A stretch of DNA of 64,000 nt. It comes from Pedobacter rhodius. Its GTDB lineage: Bacteria; Bacteroidota; Bacteroidia; Sphingobacteriales; Sphingobacteriaceae. The stretch lies in contig NZ_JAPWGL010000001.1 of assembly GCF_027213645.1 (NCBI RefSeq), forward strand, positions 930,001 to 994,000, in the 5' to 3' direction. Position numbers and translations under genes: made by a program. Of this stretch, positions 35,928-43,902 are shown piece by piece (positions within the stretch are counted from its first letter, which is position 1; each line of letters begins with the position of its first letter). Under the pieces are notes generated by a model. It saw only the letters and a list, made by a program, of their open reading frames with translations. It was not told the origin of the DNA and searched no databases.

Positions 35928-37004
35928 TTAAGTTCTGCCCATCTTTTTAAGCATATTGAAATGCGAACGTAAAGCTAATGGAAAGGTTTTATTCTCATTA
36001 TATACAATTCCATATTCTAAAGCTGTTGTTTTTACAATTTTTGAAATCCAGCCGTAATGGATATGGCAAATTTTAGGGAATAAATGATGTTCAATCTGTC
36101 TGTTTAGTCCGCCAAGGAAAAAAGCGGAGAATTTGCAGTTCGTTGCAAAATTAGCCGTCGTATTCATTTGGTGTTCAGCCCATGCTTCCTGCATATTGCC
36201 TTTTGCATCGGGTAAAGGAAATTCGGTGCCTTCAACAACATGGGCAAGTTGAAATACCAGGCCCATCGTAAAGCCCTGTGCAAAGTGCAGAATGATGAAT
36301 CCGGTAATGACCTGGTACCAGGCAATATCCATCACCAGCATTGGTAAAACCAAAAAAAGAAAGTAATACAGTGCCTTATAAAAAAAAAGATTAAAGTATT
36401 CTATTTTTGGGTGATTGTTTGCGTGCGCCCCAACTGAGGTTTGAAAGAATTTTTTATAATCTTTTCTTAATACCCATGAAAGCGATGCAAAGCCGTAAAG
36501 CGGGAAGGCATACCACTGCTGAAACCGGTGAAAACTTTTTAATTCGTCTGAAGCGGCGATTCTGATTAAGCCTGGTGCCACCTCAATATCTTCATCATGG
36601 CCGGCAATATTGGTATAGGTATGATGTACTACGTTATGCGTAATGTTCCATACATAGGGATTTGCACCGAGCAGGTTAAAAAGAAAACTTAAAATCTTAT
36701 TTACTTTTTTCGACTTTGAAAACGAGCCGTGAATGGCATCATGACAGATATTAAAACCAACAAATGCAGCAGTCATTCCAAGTAGGATGGTTAGCAGGGC
36801 AAGCGATAATAAGTTGAGCGGGAATATAAGAATAACAAGATACAGGATAACATAACTCAAAAGAAATATGATGGTTTTTAGCCACATACTAAAGTTTGCA
36901 TTAGGTGAAATCTGATTTTCTTTAAAATGATGGTTTACCCGTTTGCGTAATTCCGCATAAAAAGGGCCTGCTGCTGCTGCAGGAAATTTTGCTTTTAATT
37001 TCAT
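35928..37004 (-). CDS. Membrane fatty acid desaturase (acyl-lipid/linoleoyl-CoA type)
   Basis: 358 aa. Three histidine boxes of the di-iron site are present: HDAIHGS (88-94), HNVVHHTYTN (123-132) and QIEHHLFP near residue 308. The pattern with QxxHH in the third box is that of front-end or delta-6-type desaturases; four or so hydrophobic helices surround them. It likely adjusts membrane lipid unsaturation. It lacks an N-terminal cytochrome b5 domain, so electrons come from a separate donor. A hairpin lies in its leader at 37119-37140. Confidence 0.93.
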   Translation of the reverse strand: MKLKAKFPAAAAGPFYAELRKRVNHHFKENQISPNANFSMWLKTIIFLLSYVILYLVILIFPLNLLSLALLTILLGMTAAFVGFNICHDAIHGSFSKSKKVNKILSFLFNLLGANPYVWNITHNVVHHTYTNIAGHDEDIEVAPGLIRIAASDELKSFHRFQQWYAFPLYGFASLSWVLRKDYKKFFQTSVGAHANNHPKIEYFNLFFYKALYYFLFLVLPMLVMDIAWYQVITGFIILHFAQGFTMGLVFQLAHVVEGTEFPLPDAKGNMQEAWAEHQMNTTANFATNCKFSAFFLGGLNRQIEHHLFPKICHIHYGWISKIVKTTALEYGIVYNENKTFPLALRSHFNMLKKMGRT

Positions 37005-37118
37005 TGAAATGTGGGTTAAACAAATTGTTTCACCACTATTTCGTTTTAAGCAGCTCTGTAACTTATTATTTTTTGCGGGAATTTCCCTGCAGTTTTTTAG
37101 ACTGTAAATATATAAACG

Positions 37119-37140
37119 AAAAAACCCTTTAAAGGGTTTG
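37119..37140 (-). terminator. Terminator-like hairpin in the desaturase leader
   Basis: On the minus strand CAAACCCTTTAAAGGGTTTT followed by TTCG is an AAACCC/GGGTTT stem with a T run. It lies 115-136 bp upstream of the desaturase start and between divergent genes, where no gene needs to end. It may act as an attenuator of the desaturase transcript or end a short RNA. The surrounding gap 37005-37292 has no gene. Confidence 0.55.
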
Positions 37141-37250
37141 AGTGAAAATATTTATTTTTTTAAAATATTGTTATTTATCGCACAGGAAGGAAGTAACAAA
37201 ATTTTGAAGAAAATAAAATGAATTTAGTTATTATTTAGACTAATTCTTAT

Positions 37251-37258
37251 TAATTTTG
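37251..37258 (+). promoter_or_regulatory. Putative -7 box for the ankyrin gene
   Basis: TAATTTTG fits TAnnTTTG and lies 34 bp upstream of the ATG at 37293. A -33 TTG at the right distance is not clear. Confidence 0.4.
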
Positions 37259-37292
37259 GCTGCGCTTTAAAGTTCTTGTTAATAAACAGAAA

Positions 37293-38798
37293 ATGAAAAA
37301 ACTATTATTTGCCATAACCTTATTATGGTCAGTTACTGTGCATGCACAAAAGAATAGCCTTTTGGAATCGTCATTTTGGCAAAGCAAACCTGATGTAGAT
37401 GCCGTAAAAGCTGAAATTGCGAAAGGTGCCAACCCGGCTCAGTTAAATCAGTCGAGCTTTGACCCGGTTGTACTGGCCATTAATGCCGATGCTCCGAATG
37501 AAACCATCAAGTATCTTTTAACTCAACCCGGAAACGATGTGGGCAAGCTCACTCATGATGGCCGTATTTATTTACACTGGGCTGCTTATCGTGGTAATGA
37601 TGAGCTAACAGGTTATTTAATATCAAAAGGTGCTGATTTGAATTTAATTGACAGTCATGGTGCAAGTCCTCTAATCTTTGCAGCATCTGCCAGTCAGCCA
37701 AATACAAAGGTTTACGATTTATTTGCAGCGAAAGGTGCCAGCCTTAAAGCAGAAAAAAATGGTGCCGGCGCAAATTTATTGTTGTTAGCAATCGGTAATG
37801 ATAAAGACTTAAAACTCACGGATTATTTTATCTCAAAAGGATTAGATTTAAAAAGTACAGATGCCGAAGGCCATAATGCTTTCGGTTATGCTGCTAAGTC
37901 GGGTAATGTTAGTGTATTAAAATCACTTATCGCAAAAGGCGTTCCGGTTGATAATGGTGCAATGCTGATGGCGAGTGAAGGCTCACGCAGAGGTCCGGCA
38001 CCGGTGGAGGTTTTTGAATATTTAGAAAGCCTGAAAATAAAACCAACAGTATTAAGTAAAGATGGACGAAATGTATTGCATGCCATCGTTCGCAGGCCTG
38101 GTCAGAATGCTTTGATTGAACATTTTATTGCAACAGGCGTAGATGTAAATCAGGCTGATGTGGATGGAAATACGGTATTAATGAATGCCGCAATGTCGAA
38201 TCGTGATACGGCCGCGTTTGCCTTGTTATTACCAAAGGTAAAAAATATTAACCAGGCAAATGCCAAAGGATTAACAGCCCTTGCTATGGCTGTGAACAGC
38301 AATTCTGCAGCAGTTGTTAATTTACTTATTGCAAAAGGTGCAAACCTAAACGCAGTTGACCGGGATGGAAATAACCTTGCCTATTATCTGATCCAGGCTT
38401 ACCGCCCGGAGACTGGTCGCCCCGGACCGGCAGGTGCGTCTTCAAAGACACAGGATTTTGAACAAAAATTAGCCCTGTTGCAGGCTAAAGGTTTTAACAT
38501 TACTACACCACAAAAAAACGGAAATACAGTATACCACCTGGCTGTAGCAAAAGGAGATATTGAGCTTGTAAAACGTTTTCAGGAATTTAATGCCGACGTA
38601 AATGCTAAAAATAAAGAGGGCATTACACCTTTACACAAAGCAGCTATGATTTCGAAAGACGATTCAATATTGAAATACCTTTTATCTATTGGTGCTAAAA
38701 AAGAATCCAAAACCAGTTTCGACGAAAGTGCTTTCGACCTTGCCAGCGAAAATGAATCACTATCAAAGGCTAATGTTTCACTCAGTTTCTTAAAATAA
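37293..38798 (+). CDS. Secreted ankyrin-repeat protein
   Basis: 501 aa with signal peptide MKKLLFAITLLWSVTVHAQ. About ten ankyrin-like repeats fill the rest; clear ones include DGRIYLHWAAYRGNDELTGYL, EGHNAFGYAAKSGNVSVLKSL and KNGNTVYHLAVAKGDIELVK and KEGITPLHKAAMISKDDSIL. A periplasmic protein-protein scaffold is likely. It is two bases from the DUF2271 gene and in line with the PepSY-reductase gene, so it is probably part of the flavin redox operon, perhaps as a partner-binding protein. Confidence 0.92.
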   Translation: MKKLLFAITLLWSVTVHAQKNSLLESSFWQSKPDVDAVKAEIAKGANPAQLNQSSFDPVVLAINADAPNETIKYLLTQPGNDVGKLTHDGRIYLHWAAYRGNDELTGYLISKGADLNLIDSHGASPLIFAASASQPNTKVYDLFAAKGASLKAEKNGAGANLLLLAIGNDKDLKLTDYFISKGLDLKSTDAEGHNAFGYAAKSGNVSVLKSLIAKGVPVDNGAMLMASEGSRRGPAPVEVFEYLESLKIKPTVLSKDGRNVLHAIVRRPGQNALIEHFIATGVDVNQADVDGNTVLMNAAMSNRDTAAFALLLPKVKNINQANAKGLTALAMAVNSNSAAVVNLLIAKGANLNAVDRDGNNLAYYLIQAYRPETGRPGPAGASSKTQDFEQKLALLQAKGFNITTPQKNGNTVYHLAVAKGDIELVKRFQEFNADVNAKNKEGITPLHKAAMISKDDSILKYLLSIGAKKESKTSFDESAFDLASENESLSKANVSLSFLK

Positions 38799-38800
38799 AT

Positions 38801-39286
38801 ATGACTAACTTCTTCAGGATAGCGCTGCTGGTAACATCAATTGCGTTTTTAAAACCAAACCAGGCAAATGCTCAGGCCGCAAAATATAAGTGTATGATTC
38901 AGATGACGAATTATATGGGTGAAGGCGCTTATATCGTTATTTCATTAATCGATGCTAAGGGGCAATATGAAAAAACCTTGTATGTGCTCGGCTCCGATAA
39001 AAAATGGTACAATAGTTTAAAAGAGTGGCATAAGTTTAATGCTAAAAAGCCGGCAAACATAAGCGCGATTACAGGCGCTTCATTAACCGGTGGCGACAGA
39101 GGGGTTTCCATTATCGATATTGATAAATCAAAAATCAATACAGGGTATAAGCTTCGCTTTGAGAGTGCGGTAGAAGACCAAAAATATAATGTTAAAGATT
39201 TGGAAATACCGCTTACTACAGAAGCACTTGCGGCTAAAAGTGAAGGGACCGGCTTTATACGATACGTACGTTTTAGCCCTAATTAG
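38801..39286 (+). CDS. DUF2271 periplasmic protein
   Basis: 161 aa with a signal peptide ending near NQANAQA. The body KYKCMIQMTNYMGEGAYIVISL ... KKWYNSLKEWHKF ... ISAITGASLTGGDRGVSI matches the DUF2271 pattern. The SAITGAS-LTGG segment resembles the flavinylation motif pattern ([S/T]GAT/S) recognised by ApbE, so a threonine or serine here may carry FMN; that is inference. It lies between the ankyrin gene and the PepSY-reductase gene. DUF2271 proteins commonly occur with PepSY and ApbE proteins. Confidence 0.85.
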   Translation: MTNFFRIALLVTSIAFLKPNQANAQAAKYKCMIQMTNYMGEGAYIVISLIDAKGQYEKTLYVLGSDKKWYNSLKEWHKFNAKKPANISAITGASLTGGDRGVSIIDIDKSKINTGYKLRFESAVEDQKYNVKDLEIPLTTEALAAKSEGTGFIRYVRFSPN

Positions 39287-39300
39287 TTTTATTTAGGATA

Positions 39301-41487
39301 ATGACGAATCATTTCTGGAGGTACAGCCACTTAGCACTGGCCGTATCTTCTTTTCTTTTTCTTCTGCTTGCTTCACTTACCGGTGCAATACTGTCTGCAG
39401 AACCAGTTTTCGATCGACTAAAGCCTTATGCAGCGAAAAATCTTGATGCGTTAACCTTAGCACAAGCCATTCCGGTTTTACGTGAAAATTATCTGGGTAT
39501 TACAAAAATTTCTGTAGAAAGTAACCAATATGTTTTAGTTGAAGGAACGGATAAAGCCGGAGCGAATATTAAAGCTTATGTCGACCCCAGGACAGGCAAA
39601 ATCGTTGGTAAGCCCACCAGGAAAAATGAGTTTTTTCAATGGGTAACGAGCTTGCACCGCTCTTTATTTCTCCACGAAACTGGTCGGGTATTTATTGGTT
39701 TAACGGCATTTCTTTTAATTTTAATTGCGTTTTCCGGGATTATGCTCACGATAAAACGCCAGCGTGGTATAAGACGTTTTCTGGCTAAAATACCAAACGA
39801 TGGAACAACTCAATATTATCATACCGTTGCAGGCCGGTTATCGCTTGTTTTTATCCTGTTAATTGCCTTAAGCGGAACTTATTTATCCCTAAATACTTTG
39901 GGGATTATTAAACCGGTAAAAACCAATGTTGATGTCGACTTCGACAACATTAAATCAGGTACTCAGAAGAACCTAAAAGATTTCGATTTATTTAAGCGCA
40001 CTAATTTAGCAGAAGTTCAAACCGTCGAATTCCCATTTTCGGAAGACGTTGAAGATTATTACACTTTGACATTAAAAGATAGGGAAGTCGCATTAAACCA
40101 AATTACAGGTGTTGTAATCGCAGAAAGCAAATATCCCTTTTCGGTATTGGTGAGCAACCTAAGCCTGGATATTCACACCGGGCGGGCTAGTGTTGTATGG
40201 GCGGTAATTTTGGGAACTGCCTCTCTCAGCATATTGTTTTTTATATATTCGGGTTTTGCAATTACTTTAAAAAGAATATCCGGCCGCACAAAAAACAAGT
40301 ATAAAAAGGAGGAGAGTAATTACATTTTATTGGTTGGTTCAGAAAACGGAACAACAAACCGATATGCTTCTGCTGTTCTTAAATTGTTAATTAAGCGAGG
40401 TAAAAAAGCATACATCACTTCAATGAATGATTATACTGTTTATCCAAAGGCAGAACATTTCCTGGTTTTTACATCTACTTATGGGATAGGGGAGCCACCA
40501 TCAAATGCCAATAAATTTCTCGCCTTAATTGATGAAAAACCTCAACCGAACCCAATTACTTATTCAGTGCTTGGTTTTGGTTCGAAGTCGTATCCTGATT
40601 TCTGTAAATTTGCTTTTGATGTTCACAATCAACTCTCTGCAAAAAGCTGGGCAATACCGTTAATTGATGTTCATACGGTTAACGATAAATCTCCCGATGA
40701 TTTATCCTTATGGCAGGAATCCTGGTCGCAAAAAGCGGCTATTTCATTTCAGGATTTTTTCGGTCCGGGTAAGGAAAAGCCAAGGCAGTTGAGAAGTTTT
40801 TCAGTTCAATCGAACCTGAAATTTGGCGACACTTTCTTGATTGAGTTGAAAGGCGGCAGGAAGCTGAAAGCAAAATCGGGCGATTTACTGGCGGTTTATC
40901 CTGCAAACGATCACCGGGAGCGTCTTTATTCGATCGGAGTTATTGACGAAAAAATACAGTTAAGCATAAAACTTCATGAGAATGGATTAGGCTCAGGTTT
41001 TCTTCATGCTTTAAAGGTAGCAGATACGCTTCGGGCGAGGGTGGTTAAAAACGAACATTTTCATTTTCCTGCGGAATCTTCAGCCGTTGTTATGATTGCC
41101 AACGGAACCGGAATCGCACCCTTTCTAGGGATGCTCGATGAAAATAAAAACAATGTGCCCTGTTATCTATACTGTGGCTTTAAAAATACTTTGTCTTTTG
41201 AGCCATTTAGTGCATTTCTAACCGGTAAAGTTGCTGAATCAAAGTTAAGCAAACTCAATGTAGCTTATTCGAGAGCAGGTGTTAAACAATATGTCAGCGA
41301 TTTGGTCGCTGTTGATGCGGATGTGATTGCCCAAAAACTCACTGAATCTGCTACCGTTATGATATGTGGATCGCTTTCCATGCAGAAGGATGTTTTAATG
41401 GTATTGGCGAAAATTTGTATTGATAAAACCGGACATCCGCTATCTTTTTATCAATCCAGGAACCAGATTTTAACGGATTGTTATTAA
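39301..41487 (+). CDS. PepSY membrane / flavodoxin / FAD-NAD(P)H reductase fusion
   Basis: 728 aa. N-terminal ~330 residues: four hydrophobic helices with PepSY domains, including SLHRSLFLHETGRVFIGLTAF and YYHTVAGRLSLVFILLIALSG with histidines that may bind heme. Residues about 340-480 are flavodoxin-like (LLVGSENGTTNRYA, FTSTYGIGEPPSNA, VLGFGSKSYPDF). Residues about 500-728 are a ferredoxin-NADP reductase type module (RLYSIGV for FAD, IANGTGIAPFLGM and ICGSLSMQKDVL for NAD(P)), ending LTDCY. It would move electrons from cytosolic NAD(P)H across the membrane, to periplasmic flavin proteins or ferric iron. ApbE lies convergent downstream. Confidence 0.93.
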   Translation: MTNHFWRYSHLALAVSSFLFLLLASLTGAILSAEPVFDRLKPYAAKNLDALTLAQAIPVLRENYLGITKISVESNQYVLVEGTDKAGANIKAYVDPRTGKIVGKPTRKNEFFQWVTSLHRSLFLHETGRVFIGLTAFLLILIAFSGIMLTIKRQRGIRRFLAKIPNDGTTQYYHTVAGRLSLVFILLIALSGTYLSLNTLGIIKPVKTNVDVDFDNIKSGTQKNLKDFDLFKRTNLAEVQTVEFPFSEDVEDYYTLTLKDREVALNQITGVVIAESKYPFSVLVSNLSLDIHTGRASVVWAVILGTASLSILFFIYSGFAITLKRISGRTKNKYKKEESNYILLVGSENGTTNRYASAVLKLLIKRGKKAYITSMNDYTVYPKAEHFLVFTSTYGIGEPPSNANKFLALIDEKPQPNPITYSVLGFGSKSYPDFCKFAFDVHNQLSAKSWAIPLIDVHTVNDKSPDDLSLWQESWSQKAAISFQDFFGPGKEKPRQLRSFSVQSNLKFGDTFLIELKGGRKLKAKSGDLLAVYPANDHRERLYSIGVIDEKIQLSIKLHENGLGSGFLHALKVADTLRARVVKNEHFHFPAESSAVVMIANGTGIAPFLGMLDENKNNVPCYLYCGFKNTLSFEPFSAFLTGKVAESKLSKLNVAYSRAGVKQYVSDLVAVDADVIAQKLTESATVMICGSLSMQKDVLMVLAKICIDKTGHPLSFYQSRNQILTDCY

Positions 41488-41809
41488 GGCCTCTAGCCTC
41501 CATCTGCCTGCCGGCACCTTCCTCCGGTGGAGAAAGGGTTTAAGAGTGGGAATTTACTACTATTCCCTCGAGTCGTCATTCCCGCGCATGCGGGAATCTT
41601 ATTTGTAATACAAGTTTAAATATAATGGTCTTCGAGCCACAAACCATGAGTAGATTAACGGGCTTTTATTAATAAAAGATATTTAGTGCTTTTTAAAATA
41701 GATTGCTTCATCGTTCCTTATCAAAAAGACGTTCGTAATCGTCATGACGAAGCCGATTCTTCATCGGCTGTGTTAATCTTTCCCGGTCCGAGGGGTAATT
41801 ATATTAATG
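41488..41809. repeat. Dispersed repeat copies downstream of the reductase gene
   Basis: No gene. A unit of about 150 bp: GCCTCCATCTGCCTGCCGGCAC, GTCGTCATTCCCGCGCATGCGGGAATCTTA (41573-41602) and AATGGTCTTCGAGCCACAAACCATGAG. A diverged copy of the same unit in the same orientation lies at about 42880-43040, on the far side of apbE. Confidence 0.75.
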
Positions 41810-42814
41810 TTATTTGATACGCTTAGGTAACTTTATTTTCGAAAGCACCGAATTGTTCTTCGATACTAAAAATTCGCCCTGGTCGGTAACCATGAGGTAA
41901 CTGTATCCCGGGAATTTTTCAATTAGTTTTTTTCCGGCTTCAGCGCCTAAAACCATCGTAGATGTACTTAAACCATTTGCCATTTCTGCGCTCGGACCCA
42001 TAATAGTAACGCTGATTAATCCGGTTGCCGGATAACCCGTTGCCGGGTTAATAATGTGTGCGTAGCGTTTACCGTTAAATTCCACAAATTTTCGATAACT
42101 GCCAGACGTAACAATAGCATTTTGTTTCATCGGCACTACAGCAAATATGGTATCTTCTTTCATGGGGTTGGTTATTCCAATTTCCCAGTTTCTACCATTT
42201 GGATTTTTGCCCCAGGTACTCATATCACCTGAAGCATTCACAATACCGGCTTTTATGCCTCTCGCCAGCATCATTGCCCGGCACCTGTCTGCTGCATAAC
42301 CTTCGCCAAGTGCGCCGAAACCTATTTTCATCCCTTTTAATTTTAAAAAAATTGTAGATTGGTTTTTATCGATGATGATGTTTTGATAACCCACTTTCTC
42401 TACCGATTTTTTTATCGCTTCGGGTGATGGCATTTCTTTCATCGAGCCATCAAACTTCCAGATTTTATCCATAGCAGCAAAGCTGATATCGAATGCGCCG
42501 TTTGTAATTTTCGATAAATTAATTGCTCTTTCGGTTAAAAGAAGTAATTCCTTATCAACCTTTATCGGTTTAATTCCGGCATTTTGGTTAACGGTCGAAA
42601 CCTGCGTATTTGGTTTCCAGTCGGATATCAGGTTTTCTATCCTGGAAATTTCTGCAATTACGGTATCGATGTTTGCTTCTGCAATTTCTTTTGTGGCTGC
42701 AACAAGGGTAATGTCAAATCGTCCGCCCATTAAGGTGGTTGTTCTTTTGCGCAGTACCTGGGCACTGGCATGGCATGACCATAAAATAAAGCAAATTAAA
42801 ATGAAAGATTTCAT
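41810..42814 (-). CDS. apbE: FAD:protein FMN transferase (ApbE)
   Basis: 334 aa from ATG at 42814, which opens with a signal peptide (MKSFILICFILWSCHASAQ); the longer frame up to 42991 only reads through a repeat. Family segments: MGGRFDITLVA, the flavin-site GALGEGYAADRCRAMM, INASGDMSTWG (consensus GGD is SGD) and HIINPATGYP. In ANGLSTSTMVLG an Asn stands where many ApbEs have the metal-binding Asp (ADALST). It links FMN to Thr/Ser of periplasmic proteins such as DUF2271 or PepSY partners upstream. Exported, so it works in the periplasm. Confidence 0.9.
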   Translation of the reverse strand: MKSFILICFILWSCHASAQVLRKRTTTLMGGRFDITLVAATKEIAEANIDTVIAEISRIENLISDWKPNTQVSTVNQNAGIKPIKVDKELLLLTERAINLSKITNGAFDISFAAMDKIWKFDGSMKEMPSPEAIKKSVEKVGYQNIIIDKNQSTIFLKLKGMKIGFGALGEGYAADRCRAMMLARGIKAGIVNASGDMSTWGKNPNGRNWEIGITNPMKEDTIFAVVPMKQNAIVTSGSYRKFVEFNGKRYAHIINPATGYPATGLISVTIMGPSAEMANGLSTSTMVLGAEAGKKLIEKFPGYSYLMVTDQGEFLVSKNNSVLSKIKLPKRIK

Positions 42815-43902
42815 ATGTCCCAAAGATAGTATTATGATGATTTGTTTGGTATTGGTATGGATGTTTTGTTGACAGGGCCTCCATCCGTCTGCGGCGTCTT
42901 CCCCCGGGGTGGAAGCATTCAAGAGCGGGGATGTTAGCGTACTCCTTCCAATCGTATGCGGGAAGCTCATTTTATAATACATAAGTTTCAATTTTATGGG
43001 CTGTAAGCCACAGACAACAAAATATGGCTCAGTTGATTGGTTTTAATCATTTCTCATAGTTGGTCTGACGATTCAATCGTCTTTACATTATGCACTCGTT
43101 AGAAACGAGCGCAAGCGGGTTCCAGAAGTCGTCATTCTCGCGTATGCGGGAATCTTAAAGCGAATGATTTAAAAGCCTCCATCCGTCTGCCGGCACCATC
43201 CCCCAATCTGGCGCAAGCTTTTTTATTCACTAACTCTAGCGCAAGCGTCCCGCTTGTGCTTTAAACGGTAATAGGTTTAGGTTTTAAACTTTAATTGACA
43301 TTAGATTAAATAGTTAGTTTTTCGAATATATGATTCGTCACAAGCGAGACGCTTGCGCCAGCATGGCAAAGACGAGCGCAAGTGGAATAGTATACTTTAT
43401 ATTCGGACTTTCTTCGGATTTCCTTCGGACATCATACGGAATTATGACAAATTTGTCCGAATAATACCCGTCTAATTATCGAAGAAAATTAAACTTAGGT
43501 AATATTATAATGCATAAATACTTATGGTTAATTCGCTTTTGAATCTATATATGTTAGCGTTTTTTGGTTAGGAATAAGCATAAGTCAAATTGGAACATGA
43601 TGCTTAATTTGTTTACAGGAAAAATAAAGACGCCGGAAATTATTGAAGAAAAGTAAATAATCAAGAAACTGAAGATTTCGGACAGGTCTGCAGTAAAACT
43701 TTCATCATGTAATATTGCACGTTCATCAAGCAAATCTATCCTTCGGTGTAATGCAGCATTTCTTTGCCTTAAATCCAGCTAAAATATTTTCATCTTCGGT
43801 TAAGGTAAACCAAACACCGGACAAACAAGCAGATAAATGCATAGTACTATTCTAACCATAACGTGTGAATAATACTGTTTTTTACGCTGAAAAAATTAAC
43901 GC
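42815..43902. repeat. 1.1-kb gene-free region of mixed dispersed repeats
   Basis: Contains a diverged copy of the ~150-bp unit (42880-43040), CACTCGTTAGAAACGAGCGC (about 43091), GTCATTCTCGCGTATGCGGGAATCTTA (43129-43158), a third CCTCCATCCGTCTGCCGGCAC (43173), and a long-range inverted pair GCGCAAGCGTCCCGCTTGTG (about 43232) / CACAAGCGAGACGCTTGCGC (about 43339). At 43401-43465 TTCGGA recurs three times and ends with TTTGTCCGAATAA. No convincing gene; 43597-43656 has only a 19-codon frame. Confidence 0.75.

Noticed and set aside
42815..42991. Longer start for ApbE
   Set aside because: The extra residues read through a dispersed repeat and would bury the signal peptide that starts at 42814.
43597..43656. 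19-codon frame MMLNLFTGKIKTPEIIEEK
   Set aside because: Too short, with no partner, ribosome site or family; kept only as part of the gene-free region.
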